This document shows, one piece after another, positions 10,221 to 20,600 of a stretch of DNA of 64,000 bases. The number at the start of each line of letters is the position of its first letter. Position 1 is the stretch's first letter. Origin of the DNA: Durusdinium trenchii (Eukaryota > Sar > Dinophyceae > Suessiales > Symbiodiniaceae); the NCBI GenBank assembly GCA_963970005.1, contig CAXAMN010001325.1:1-64000 (forward strand), read 5' to 3'. The position numbers and the translations under genes are program-made. The notes beneath the pieces are model-generated. The model saw only the letters and a list, made by a program, of their open reading frames with translations. It searched no databases and was not told where the DNA came from.

Positions 10221-12707
10221 ATGGTTGATTCCATCTGGCTGCACCTCTGTTTGATAGGATTGAGGCTGACTTCCCTGGTCCCAAGTCCAGGGCTCATGGA
10301 TGCCAACGCACCGCCATTCACACCGAGCGGCACCATGGGTGGCGTGAGGGTTGTCCGGGACTCCTCACTCCCGGATGAGAGTGGAGATCCCTTCCTCGCT
10401 CCACAGCAGAGCTTCTCCACGAATCCTTCTGAGGTTTGGGCCCTAGGAGGTTACGGCCTTGTAGTCTCCCGGCCGCGCATTGTTCAGATCAAACGATCAT
10501 ACCGACGCGCCTGCTTCCGGGCCTTGCAACATGGCTACACGCCTTACCGAAAAGACTACCTATTTGCCACAGATGTGCCATGGCATTTTCGAGAAGCCCA
10601 TCGACGCCTCTCGCAAGAGAAGCTGAAGCAGCGGACGCCACGCCCGACTCCTGGCATTCGTTGCATGACCTGGAATGCTTCGAAAAATTTGGTACATGAC
10701 GAGCTGTTGCATTGGTGCAATTCTCAGCCATTGGACATCATAGCCTTGCAGGAGATTGGATGGAATTTCAACTCCATCTGGACGTCCCAAGGATGGCATT
10801 GTATTCATTCTTCGACGAAGCATGCTGCCATTTTGGTGCTCATTCGCTGCACCCTTGCCAGACCGGAACAGATTGCCACGGCCTCTCACTCAGATGGCCG
10901 TATCCTTCAGATCCGTTTCTTTTTGGACAGCACATATAACTTCATCGTGGTGTATCAACACGCCTGGAATGCTACCAAAGGCCGTGATCAGCTCCTTGAG
11001 AATCGCGCAAAGATCTGGACTAGTTTGCACCAACTTTTAAATCATGTGCCGCAGCAGCACCAGATGGTTTTGATGGGTGATTTCAACACCACCCTCAAGT
11101 TCGATCCGTCGCACATCAACAGCCATGATGCCCGTGCATCCATGTGCACTCATACTGATCGTGACCTGCTTCAACAATTGACGAGAGCACAGGACCTGAT
11201 TGCCTTGCGTTGCAAACAGCATTACGCATCAACCTTCGAACATGGTTCACATCATTCCCGTATTGATTATGTTTTTGTTCGACAGCATCAGGTTCAATTT
11301 CGCCGCATGCAACCCACCATGGATAGGAGTTTTATGCGCAACTTTGATTGTCATGGACCTCATCATCATCCATTGTTCTTTGTCCTACCAACGTGGTTTG
11401 CGCCTCGGAAATTCGTGCTTCCTCTCAACAACATTGATCGATTTGCCATTCGTACGGCTAGACTAGAGCACACTGCACACTGGCAGCAGTTCGAGGTTCA
11501 GATTCGTCAGTGCATCGCCAGACACTCTCCACCTCCCCAACCACATGAGGTCTCCATGCTCGCTTTGGAACAAGAACTCAGAGCCATTTATTCTAATTTC
11601 TTTCCCAAACGACACCAACGGGTCCCTCATGCACCCCATATTCCCTCCATGGCTGCCAGGATGTGGAATGCCCGCAAACAGGCTCTGGCCGTTCGAGGAC
11701 GCAGCATTCGCGATCTCTTTGAGTATTGGGCTCATATCACCACCTTCCGAACCATCCACAAAGCCATTCGTAAACAGAGTCGACAGAATAAGAGGGACAA
11801 ATTGCAAAAGATCCTCGCTGAGGGTGCTGATCTAGCTCTTCATGGACGCATTTTTGACTGGTACAGGAAGATCAGGCTCCTCTGTCCGAAACGGAGATCG
11901 AAACGCATTCAGATCTTTGATACTCATGGCATGCCTTTAGCACCGAGACAGGAGTTAGAATCCATCGAAAGGTACTATACCCACCTGTATGCTGATCCGC
12001 AGTTTGATGTACGGGAATTCGAACCTCTCACCCGACTCCCCTTCGACCGCCGGGATGTGCTCACTGAGCTTTTGCACCTGCCAAGCACTAAAGCCCTGGC
12101 ACCAAACGGACTGCCAGCACTGATCTGGAAGCATTTCGCGCATGATCTTGTTGATCCTCTAATGCATCAGATCCAGCAGGTTTGGCTTCGATATCCCGTA
12201 AACCTTCCAGATCATTGGACTACAGGATGGATTCACCTCCTTACTAAACCCAATAAATCCCCCAGCAAACCACAGGCACTCAGACCGATCTGTCTTCAGC
12301 ACCCGGTCAACAAGATTCTTGCCGGAATCCAATGTAGGCAGATAGTCCTGCAGACGTATGACAGACTTAGATGTCTCCCACTCTATGCGTACTTGCCTCA
12401 CAGAGGGACCCGTGAATGTCTCCTCATCGTAGCCGAACATTGTCGAAGTGTACGCATGATGTGCAAGGATGTCAAAATTGGTCCTCAGCCTAAGCTGCTC
12501 GGAGGCCTCCAGGTTTCATTAGATATGGAAAAGGCATTTGACACGGTAAGCCGCACCCTTGTGCTCCGAGCCTTGCAGATGTACAATTTGGACCCTGACC
12601 TTTTTCAACTTATGCATTCGTGGCTCACCCCCCACAAGTACTGTATTCCCTTCAAGCAGTTGATCCCCCTTACTGTGGACACTCACCATGAGCCTCGTAC
12701 TAGTTGA
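10221..12707 (+). CDS. LINE ORF: AP-type endonuclease plus N-terminal part of reverse transcriptase
   Basis: The 828-residue frame starts with an exonuclease-endonuclease-phosphatase (EEP) domain at about residues 145-390. Visible motifs are MTWN (Asn152), IIALQE (Glu178), MGDFN (Asp287, Asn289) and RIDYV (Asp349), with a His-rich stretch where the final catalytic His is expected. Such domains nick target DNA for reverse transcription. The RT fingers follow at about 690-760 (LRPICLQHPVNKIL), then motif A, LDMEKAFD, with the first catalytic Asp at 768. The frame ends soon after PLTVDTHH, before the central RT motif. The ORF continues after a frameshift at about 12,690, so this copy cannot make a full polymerase in one frame. 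The first ATG at 10,221 is the natural start; another at 10,299 is possible. Confidence 0.9.
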   Translation: MVDSIWLHLCLIGLRLTSLVPSPGLMDANAPPFTPSGTMGGVRVVRDSSLPDESGDPFLAPQQSFSTNPSEVWALGGYGLVVSRPRIVQIKRSYRRACFRALQHGYTPYRKDYLFATDVPWHFREAHRRLSQEKLKQRTPRPTPGIRCMTWNASKNLVHDELLHWCNSQPLDIIALQEIGWNFNSIWTSQGWHCIHSSTKHAAILVLIRCTLARPEQIATASHSDGRILQIRFFLDSTYNFIVVYQHAWNATKGRDQLLENRAKIWTSLHQLLNHVPQQHQMVLMGDFNTTLKFDPSHINSHDARASMCTHTDRDLLQQLTRAQDLIALRCKQHYASTFEHGSHHSRIDYVFVRQHQVQFRRMQPTMDRSFMRNFDCHGPHHHPLFFVLPTWFAPRKFVLPLNNIDRFAIRTARLEHTAHWQQFEVQIRQCIARHSPPPQPHEVSMLALEQELRAIYSNFFPKRHQRVPHAPHIPSMAARMWNARKQALAVRGRSIRDLFEYWAHITTFRTIHKAIRKQSRQNKRDKLQKILAEGADLALHGRIFDWYRKIRLLCPKRRSKRIQIFDTHGMPLAPRQELESIERYYTHLYADPQFDVREFEPLTRLPFDRRDVLTELLHLPSTKALAPNGLPALIWKHFAHDLVDPLMHQIQQVWLRYPVNLPDHWTTGWIHLLTKPNKSPSKPQALRPICLQHPVNKILAGIQCRQIVLQTYDRLRCLPLYAYLPHRGTRECLLIVAEHCRSVRMMCKDVKIGPQPKLLGGLQVSLDMEKAFDTVSRTLVLRALQMYNLDPDLFQLMHSWLTPHKYCIPFKQLIPLTVDTHHEPRTS

Positions 12708-13476
12708 TCTCCAAAACAAGTACTCCCACCAATGGCTTCATGAGCACATGGGCGTCTACGCTGATGACATCCACCTCAGGTGGCTAATTCGATCGACAGC
12801 CCAAGCCCTTGACGCACTCACCGACCTTCAACATGTGTTGATGACCCTTCAAGCCTTTGGGTTCACTGTTAATCTTCAAAAGTCCGTTGCCATGCTTCGA
12901 CTCCAAGGACAAGAAGCACCAGCCTTCCTTCGTCACTGGGTTAGTAGACCAACCACTGGCCCTGTCCTGAATCTGCCAGAACGTCGCTGGCAACTGCCGC
13001 TCGTGTCGAAAACAGCGTACCTTGGAGTCATCATAGGTTATAGAACATGGGATGCCGACACTACTGCACGTAGGATCACTGCCGCCAAATGGTGCTTCCG
13101 CAATCTCAGGTCCTGGCTTGTGAGTGATGTTCACCCCATTAGAACCAGACTCAAGTTATACAAGCAATGTGTTTTGGCCACGGTTCAATATGGCATTCAC
13201 GAGATGGGATTGACTCAAAAGGGATTTCGACAAGTCATCAGCATGATCAACACACATCACCGGTCGATTGCCCACTCACCTGTGTGTCTCACTCACGAAT
13301 CCACGGCACATTTCTTTGAACGCATTCGTGAACCGCCTCCATGGACAACCAACCTCACTCAAAGACAGCGGATACAGGCGGCCCTGTCGAACAGACGGGC
13401 TCACCTCCGCCTTGAAGCCATGGACAGCGAAATGCCGGATGTGTGTGTGTGTGTTCGTCCCAGATCTCTGGATTGA
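12688..13476 (+). pseudogene. C-terminal part of the LINE reverse transcriptase, frameshifted
   Basis: This frame carries RT motif C, YADD (12,757-12,768), then GFTVNLQKS and YLGVIIGY, which match motifs D and E. The Gly-x-x-Gln-Gly block normally found between motifs A and C is absent from both frames. Motif A to YADD is about 78 codons, shorter than usual, so a small deletion together with a frameshift at about 12,685-12,700 is the simplest reading. The ATG at 12,688 is incidental. The frame is lost again at a GT dinucleotide run at 13,440-13,454. Confidence 0.85.
13440..13454 (+). repeat. (GT)7 run at a coding frameshift
   Basis: Seven GT units lie where the RT frame stops being protein-like and the zinc-finger frame begins. 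A gain or loss of units would explain the frame change. Confidence 0.7.
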
Positions 13477-15215
13477 ACCTTTGGTCAACCCACCTGATCA
13501 TACCTCCAACATGGACTGCACTCAGGCAGTGGCCTGTCCGGAATGCCATCGAACCTTCCAGCAGGCAGGAACACTGAAACGTCACATGAGGCAGGTTCAT
13601 CAGGTCCCATGCATGCCAGATGACCTTTTTCTGCCTTTACGGGATGCCTCGCAAGGACGTTCGATTTGCACACACTGCTCACATGTCTTCGTTGATTTTT
13701 ACAGACTTCGTGACCATATCAATAAGCATATATGTCCTCGCTTTGATCCTGCTCAGGAGTCGATCTTGCCAATCATCAACAGACCAGATCTCAAAATGCA
13801 CTTACGCCACAAGTCTGTCCCAGGTCTCTTGTTGAACACGGCTTTGATCAATGAGATTGCCAATCACTGCACATGCGGACAGCCGCTCGCTCGATTCGAA
13901 AGCACTTCACGGAATGCCATCCGGCCCTGGTTCCATTAGCTGAGCATTTTCGGGAACATGTTCATGGGATGGCCAACATTGGCGGAGGTAGAGGTAGATG
14001 CAGCTTTTGTGACAGTGAATGCCGGGACACCCGCACCCATGAATGTGGGGTCCTTTTTCAGCTTTCGCTCATGATGGGTTACACATTCCAGCCCGAACAT
14101 TTTCCGATCATGCCAGTCATGCAGAAAGCCTCTCGGTCCACCACTGATGCATCTAGTTCGAAATCCATCCCCTGCCGCCCACGGCCATGCCAGGACCCTC
14201 CACGGCCAGTCAAGGCTTGAACCGGACGACACTCGAGCAGTTGAGGTGGATGATCATGCACCATCACCTCCCTTGCATGCCTTTCCGCATTGTCACACCA
14301 GATTCCTGACAGCAACGGGTCTTGAGAAACATTTGCTGACTCATGGGCATGAAGTACAGGCTGATAGCCGAATCGTTCGTGCAGCCAAGATCCCAAAACT
14401 AGACACAGTTCCGAACAGGTTGAACAAACCATGCCAGCATGTTGAAGCTCCTTCGAAATCCTACCAATGCCCACTGTGTTTGGAAACGGTCGGCCGCAAG
14501 GCATTAGCTGGTCACTTGTCAAGAGACCATCAGGTTGTGAAGCCACCGTTCTTTGCCTTTAGGCCCAGCAGAGACATGACCCCCGGACAACTAGCCTGTG
14601 CCCACTGTCGTACCACATACACGTCAGAAGCTGCACTTCGCTTGCACTACCAGCGGGCCAGCTGTCCAATTCTGCTGATTGAATGGGTCAAGGACCAGCA
14701 TTTTGGACCCTCCGCGCCGACATCCGCTCCACCTGAGGTGCACGAATCTTTGGACCCTGCCGCATTGAGTTTGACCTCTATCCTCACCTCCAGAAAGCCT
14801 GACTTGGTCGCCCGTGCCCTGTGCCTGCCTGCAGACACTCCGGAGTATACATGCGATTTGTCCTGGCCTCTGTTGACCACGGCACCCAAACTCTATGCAT
14901 TCGGTTGGAATATTTCTTTTTGGCCTGAGCTCCGACTGAAATGGTTCCATGATTTCGTCCATTGGATGACTCATTTGCCTGACCTTCCGCATCTTGACCT
15001 TGAGGACTCCGTGCATCACCAGCTTGTGATCTTCTGCACCCTGGTGGCACCGTGCCATTGGGCTTGGGACTCAGCGGAACAGGAGCTCCTGCAGTACACA
15101 GACATTGTTTTTCATTCGACAGCCTGGATTCAGCAGTTTCATTTCCAAAGCCTGTTGTTTGAACTAGAACACGTACTGGCCCAAGACTGGTTTCATCGGT
15201 GTCTTGCACTCGGAC
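13460..15215 (+). pseudogene. LINE C2H2 zinc-finger region, frameshifted
   Basis: Two good C2H2 fingers lie in one frame at about 13,528-13,740 (CPECHRTFQQAGTLKRHMRQ and CTHCSHVFVDFYRLRDHINK, each followed by the last His). The frame shifts near 13,880-13,915, where a third finger (KHFTECH) changes frame, and again near 14,150-14,250. Further fingers follow: FPHCHTRF, where the first Cys is replaced by Phe; YQCPLCLETV; and LACAHCRTTY. A Trp-rich region without known motifs runs from about 14,850 to 15,200. Zinc fingers in LINEs usually bind template RNA or target DNA, so that role is likely here. The frameshifts suggest decay. Confidence 0.75.
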
Positions 15216-16073
15216 TTAGAGATGGAACGTATGAGCGGAGACGATCAGTCTTTTGCCGAGCTGATGGATGTTTGTGGCAGTCACTGTGCAAAACGTCCCA
15301 GAACGGAGGAGGAGGAGGACAAGTCATCAGACCGCCGACCTGCACGAAAGGGGCAGAGGAAGCCTTCGCGCTCCTCGGCTTCGGACTTGGGCCAAGATGG
15401 CAACTTGATCTCAATGATAGCAAAGCTGACACTTCGTCAGGAGGACCAGCTGAATCAGATCCATCTAGACAAAAGCTTCATCTTCTTTGTCCAAGCAGGA
15501 AAAGGCAGCATCCTGCCACTGATGCTGAAGACCTCCAAGGACTGGCATGGGCAGCGGGAGTTGGGAAAGGTCACCACCTCGTTGAGGCAACATATGTTTC
15601 GCTCAGTGTTCGAGGAGCTGGCATTCCGAGCCTCCAAACTGCCCTTCGGATCAAACGATCACGAACTGATCCGAGCGCTTCAGACCAAACAAGTATTGAC
15701 GGCAACCAACTCCTGGAATTACCTTCAATGGGACTCCAAAGAGAAGACTCTGAAGCCGGCAGCCAGGGATCCCCTCCCCTCAGAGGAAGCCGCAGCATTG
15801 ATCCAGAAGATTCACAATCTAGCAGCTCAACCGGACCTGATACATCGGTTCTCAGCCCTGAAGCCTATGCCACAGGATTCAACAGTGGACTCTGTGGTCG
15901 TGCTCTGGAGACTCGACATCTCACTGAGGGGCCAGCCGGCACAGGACCTATACGATGCCCTACAGCGATTGACAGGCAGCGGGCTTACGCAGATGATCTT
16001 TGTTCGAATCCGACCATCGACCTTGCAGAGATCACCATTGGCTCAGGCCATTGCAGCTCGCTTGATGAAATGA
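15204..16073 (+). CDS. LINE-encoded helical protein of unknown function
   Basis: The open frame is 289 codons; ATGs at 15,204, 15,222 and 15,231 are possible starts, with 15,222 or 15,231 preceding the most protein-like sequence. A charged N-terminal tail with EEEED and Arg/Lys clusters, which could act in nuclear entry or RNA binding, is followed from about residue 70 by a predicted helical domain (LRQEDQLNQIHLDKSF, then KGSILPLMLKTSKDWH). A longer frame is open in register +2 through the same bases, but its composition (Gly, Ser and Pro runs) looks like a shadow, so this frame is preferred. The stop TGA at 16,071-16,073 overlaps the ATG of the protease ORF. No family is recognised. Confidence 0.7.
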   Translation: MHSDLEMERMSGDDQSFAELMDVCGSHCAKRPRTEEEEDKSSDRRPARKGQRKPSRSSASDLGQDGNLISMIAKLTLRQEDQLNQIHLDKSFIFFVQAGKGSILPLMLKTSKDWHGQRELGKVTTSLRQHMFRSVFEELAFRASKLPFGSNDHELIRALQTKQVLTATNSWNYLQWDSKEKTLKPAARDPLPSEEAAALIQKIHNLAAQPDLIHRFSALKPMPQDSTVDSVVVLWRLDISLRGQPAQDLYDALQRLTGSGLTQMIFVRIRPSTLQRSPLAQAIAARLMK

Positions 16074-16804
16074 GAAAAGCCATTTTGGCACTCTCTTTGG
16101 GGAACGGCTCCAACATTTGCTACATGAATGCAGCATTGTTGGCTGAACTTTGGGCCTGCTGCATGAATGACACCTTCGTCTGGCACAAGGTTGGCAGCAG
16201 CAACCAACATCGGGTACTGACTGAGACCAGTTGTTTGGGCCATCTTTTGCACTCATGGTTCACGAATCATGAGCCGGGGACACAGCAGGATTCTGCTGAG
16301 TTTGTTGGCTGGCTTCGACAAGCCATGCACGGGGATGCATATGGAGGTCTGTCCACCTCCACATGGGAGGCAAGGCTTGAAGCAGCCACTGAGGATTCAG
16401 GACACTTATACGCTCCGATTCTCCTTCAGCAGACAAAAGATGGCGACTGCACGATTCAAGACCTGATCAACTTGTGGCATGACCAAGCACCATTCCACTG
16501 TGGTTTTTCGGCCGGCACGACCACTGTATGCCTACAGGTGAACAGGTTCCCTGCCATGGATGTTCGGTCTCCCCAACCGTTTCGATGGAATAGAGTCAAT
16601 GTCCACTTGCCATGTTTCGTCAATGCCCATAGCTGTACTGTCCACTGGAAACGTTTTGAGATAGTTTCCGTTGTGGTTCACCGAGGCGAGGAACCTTACT
16701 CCGGCCACTACCAGGCCTGTCTCCGGACCGGAGGTTGCCGATTCCTGACTGATGACTGGAGCCGCGCCATCCCGTGCGCTCACACAGCAGACCTTGAGCG
16801 TTGA
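16070..16804 (+). CDS. LINE-encoded USP-type deubiquitinase
   Basis: From the ATG at 16,070 the protein has 244 residues. The Cys box is GNGSNICYMNAALLA with the catalytic Cys at 17 (codon 16,118-16,120). The QQDSAEF motif typical of ubiquitin-specific proteases follows at about 72-78. The His box is YSGHYQACL with His 213, and LTDDW provides the expected Asp. USP enzymes hydrolyse ubiquitin isopeptide bonds. At 244 residues this is much shorter than usual USP cores, lacking most of the fingers. All visible catalytic residues are kept although the RT upstream is broken. It may protect element proteins from degradation or act on chromatin ubiquitin; both are inference. The frame is also open upstream to 14,147, so a fusion to the zinc-finger region cannot be excluded, but the AUGA overlap favours a separate start. 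Confidence 0.88.
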   Translation: MRKAILALSLGNGSNICYMNAALLAELWACCMNDTFVWHKVGSSNQHRVLTETSCLGHLLHSWFTNHEPGTQQDSAEFVGWLRQAMHGDAYGGLSTSTWEARLEAATEDSGHLYAPILLQQTKDGDCTIQDLINLWHDQAPFHCGFSAGTTTVCLQVNRFPAMDVRSPQPFRWNRVNVHLPCFVNAHSCTVHWKRFEIVSVVVHRGEEPYSGHYQACLRTGGCRFLTDDWSRAIPCAHTADLER

Positions 16805-16987
16805 TAGCACACATCTCACGAGCGCCTGGAGTTCCCTTCTTTCCTGCAACCCTTTCGTGCCTTTTTCGAGCAGCCAAGAGAACTGAACAATGCCGCCCGG
16901 GGCAAGTGATGCGCTCGACGCAGCCAATCTACGGATTGAAGCCCAACACGGGCAGAGCTCTCTCTGCCGGAAGTGAAATAATAGTAA
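16805..16987 (+). other. LINE 3' untranslated region
   Basis: About 180 bp separate the protease stop from the right duplication. The terminal bases GAAATAATAGTAA could be the short A/T tail used for target-primed reverse transcription. No poly(A) signal or stable hairpin stands out. Confidence 0.7.
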
Positions 16988-17000
16988 TATGCGATTTTAT
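16988..17000 (+). repeat. Target-site duplication, right copy
   Basis: Exact copy of TATGCGATTTTAT at 10,106-10,118. It marks the 3' end of the LINE. Confidence 0.9.
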
Positions 17001-17099
17001 TTTGATTCTTTCGTGATATCTGTTTTAACGATATTTAGTTTAAATTGAAATTCGGAATCCATCACAATAATATATTAGTTAAGGTATTAATACCAATTA

Positions 17100-17665
17100 C
17101 GTCATTGTACAATCATGTCAGGAAACGGCAGTTTCGCCACGGCGGCCCTGAAGGTTTCAATTGCCTATCGTTGGCTGGCACATTGCCTGGCATGGCCTTC
17201 CATGTTGGCTTCAGAAGGCTATAAAACACGTCGCCTTCGATGCCCAGTTATCTGGCAGCTGAGGTGTGCCTAAGGCAGAAAACAACTCCAAGAAACGGTA
17301 CCTAATGTTGCCTGTCACGTTGCTTTCGGAAACCCATAAAACAATTGCCTGGCACGTCGCCTTCGACACCCAGTTGCCTGGCAGCTGAGGCACCAAGAAA
17401 AGGCACCTTCGCCACGGCGAAACACCTTGGCCCTGAAGGTTTCAACGGGGCGAGTCGCAGCCAGCCAAAATGCCTAACGTTGCCTGGCACGTTGCCTTCG
17501 ACATCCATGAAAAAGAAATGTTGAGGTCTGCCTAAGGCAGAAAATTGCTGACGGCCACCCCACCAAACAGCAGCTTCGCCACGGCGAAACACCCTGGTTG
17601 CTTGGCCCTGCGGTATCCCAGGCGCCGCCCCGCCTAGGCATCGGCTAGGCCGGAGTCGGCGGACT
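17100..17665. repeat. GC-rich repetitive patch inside the AT-rich island
   Basis: Internal repeats include GCCTGGCACGTTGCCTTCGA-like units (near 17,230, 17,355 and 17,480), CTTCGCCACGGCGAAACACC (near 17,406 and 17,572), GGCCCTGAAGGTTTCAA (near 17,144 and 17,430) and GTGTGCCTAAGGCAGAAAA-like units (near 17,265 and 17,528). Units are ordered irregularly, in a span that ends abruptly in AT-rich DNA. No coding frame or terminal inverted repeat was found. It resembles a non-autonomous repeat or a composite of short elements. Confidence 0.7.
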
Positions 17666-20600
17666 TTATTGATATAGTATTTTTTGAGGTTATGGGGATT
17701 TGATATTTAGATTATATATTTATAAGGTTGGTCGTATTTAAATTTTATAGAGATATATTTTTTGATGTTTTCTATACATATATATTGTATTAAATATTGA
17801 AAAATATATTATGGATAGATAATAAATTTTATATATTGAATTAATTAGAATATAGATATATTTATATAAATAATATTATATATAATATTATTTAAACAAT
17901 CTATATTTGAATTAATTTAAGGCAAATATTTTTTTGGGAGGTGTTCTTTGTGCATGATATATGACCATAGAAAAGTTATAAGTATATATATATATATTAT
18001 CGACAATTATATAAATAATTATGATGATAAATGCAATTATGATTACGTAAATATTTGCATTTAATATTTGAATAAAGTTTCCGTAATATTTTTACGCTAT
18101 TTTTTCGTAAAAGTAATATCGGACAATTGTTGATGATATTTGGGATTTATTCGTGATGCGTAATATATAATTATGATATTATTTTGTATAATTTATTGGG
18201 TTTTCTGAAAATTGTGTGGTCATATTATGAAATATTGTCTTTGAATATGATGCATTTTAGGGGTGTCATTTAAAATATATATATATATTATTTAGATATG
18301 TAATAATCTAAACAAATATATTCAATAAATATACTATATTTTATGAATATATATGGAGGATATTTTTGTATAATATATAATAAAGGTTATTAAATATATT
18401 GAAAAAAATGTATATTAATTTAAAATATATTTTGTATATATATATATATTTGCATAAATATAGATATTGATTAATATTTATTTATAGAGATATTGTTATT
18501 GAGATGATATTCAAAATTATTTGATTATATCTGGTCCATGCAAGAAATTAGAATTCGCAAATCCGTGTTTTTTTAAATAAATATATTGATTTGCCTACCA
18601 AATGATAAATATTATAATTGAAAAGGATAAAAAAACATCGACGATTCTTGTGGAAAGTGCTTGTTATGCCAGGGATAATATATGTTTAGGATAGAGGTAG
18701 CAGGATTTGAATCATTAGAATTCTATATTACAATATTGGTATACCACATGATTTTCTAATTAGCACCAGGTATAAAAATGGTAATACAACGATTCAAAAA
18801 TATTTTTCCGTAGGCAAGCTACCATATGGACATATTTGAAATGAAATATGCCTAATATCTTCATATCTATTTGAATCTATATATCTTATGCATGTAATAA
18901 ACATATTATATTATATTAAAATTGAATTCTATTATATTCATTGCAATGAATCAAGAAATAATTATAAGGAAGAAAAAAGTTATAATGTCAAAAATAATAT
19001 AGTATAAAATAAATATCTATAATATCAAAATTTATAATATAGTATAATATCAAAATAATAAAATATTCTGAAATAGAATTGAAAATTAAAATCTATTCGC
19101 GTCAATTAGAATTATAATCGTGTAAATTTACGGAAATAATCGGTCGTATAAATATTGATGGAAAGAATTCATTGATATAATAGATCGTAATTCGACTATT
19201 AAAAATTATTCAATAAAATTGTAATATTTATTTATTATAAGTTATTTTAATTAATACTATATTTATTGATCATATCAAATCGTTTCTGCCTCAAATGAGT
19301 TTTTGGACGGTGCATATTGCGATATTTGGGATTCATATTATCCATATTATCCTGAAAAGAATGATAGAGGAATTGAAATCCATTTGATTGATACCCAGGC
19401 CTTCACAATTATTATCTTGATTTTAATTGCATGTTTGGGATATATCTGGAGGTTATCAAGGCCTATCCTTGAAATCGCAACGCATCTTAACATTGGGGAT
19501 ATTAGAGGATCTACGATTGAAAGATATACCCCAATTTGCAATTCGCTCCATTGCCAAAGGCCGGACCGGCCAGGCCGCAATTTGGCAAAATCGTAAATAT
19601 TAGGGGCCATAGGCGATTCCACATTCGATATCGGGGAATCTTCGTTACATCATTGTACAGATATTGATAATATTGTGATATTGAGCAACCTTATATTGTG
19701 CAATTTGATTGTAATATAGAACAATTGATCGATTAATATAATATATCATAATTTAATATATTTATTCGTATTTAATTCCATTCACAGAAGAATTAAATAT
19801 GAATATATCCTTTTTGGATAAAGATAGAACTTGCTGAATGGACAATATGAAAGAATATATATATTAATATGAAATATATTTATATATATAACAGAAATTA
19901 AAATATAAAATTCATGTTTAATTTAATGGATCATTATCTAGAAAATTGATATTAATTTCATATATATATATTAATACTAAATAGCCTATATTATATATAT
20001 AATATAAATTCAATATTATATATATATATTATATATTTATATTGTTATATATAATAAAAATATATATATCATATTCGATAAAACAATTATCAAATTATAT
20101 TATATATATATTTCCTATATAACAATATATCAATTATATATCTATAAAAAATATATCATATAATATAATATATCGAAAATTATTTATATATATTATTTAT
20201 ATAAATAGATATTCAAAAAATGCATAAATTATGTTATTAATTAAATATATTTAATAATTCCCAAAAATATGAAAAAAAAAAAAAAAATAATAATATAATA
20301 TATATATATATATTTAAGTAAAATATAAAAATATTAAATATATTGAAAAATATATATATATCAATATTCAAAATTAAAATAATATATATTTTGTATTATA
20401 TTAAATGAATATATTGATTAAATTCATTATATAATTCCTAAAAATTATATTATATAAAAAGAATTAAATCAATTAATATATAAGAATATATATTTAGGTA
20501 AATATTTATAATCAAACATTAATATGTAAAAAATCATCACCTCATCCTAAAATTTTACAAATAGAAAATAGAAATATAATACAAAAAATAATCCAATAAT

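Larger units (their letters stand above)
10119..16987 (+). mobile_element. Non-LTR retrotransposon (LINE) with zinc-finger and deubiquitinase ORFs
   Basis: A 6,869-bp GC-balanced block is inserted in AT-rich DNA and flanked by the exact 13-bp duplication TATGCGATTTTAT. Plus-strand coding order is AP-type endonuclease, reverse transcriptase, C2H2 zinc fingers, a 280-290-residue helical ORF and a USP-type cysteine protease. There are no terminal repeats. The 3' end is a short GAAATAATAGTAA tract rather than long poly(A). The 5' leader is about 100 bp, which suggests the insertion is full length or nearly so. Endonuclease plus RT with variable-length duplication is the mark of target-primed LINE insertion. 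The copy is damaged: the RT lacks its central glycine/glutamine motif and three or more frameshifts follow. The exact duplication argues that insertion is not ancient. Confidence 0.93.

Noticed and set aside
14147..16804. An 885-codon frame read as one zinc finger-USP protein
   Set aside because: Between about 15,220 and 16,070 this register is rich in Gly, Ser and Pro and shows no domain, while the +1 register there is protein-like and ends in AUGA at the USP start. Kept only as an alternative.
19303..19596. A 97-codon frame with a hydrophobic segment in the AT island
   Set aside because: No motif, no splice context, and the end lies in a palindrome; probably chance.
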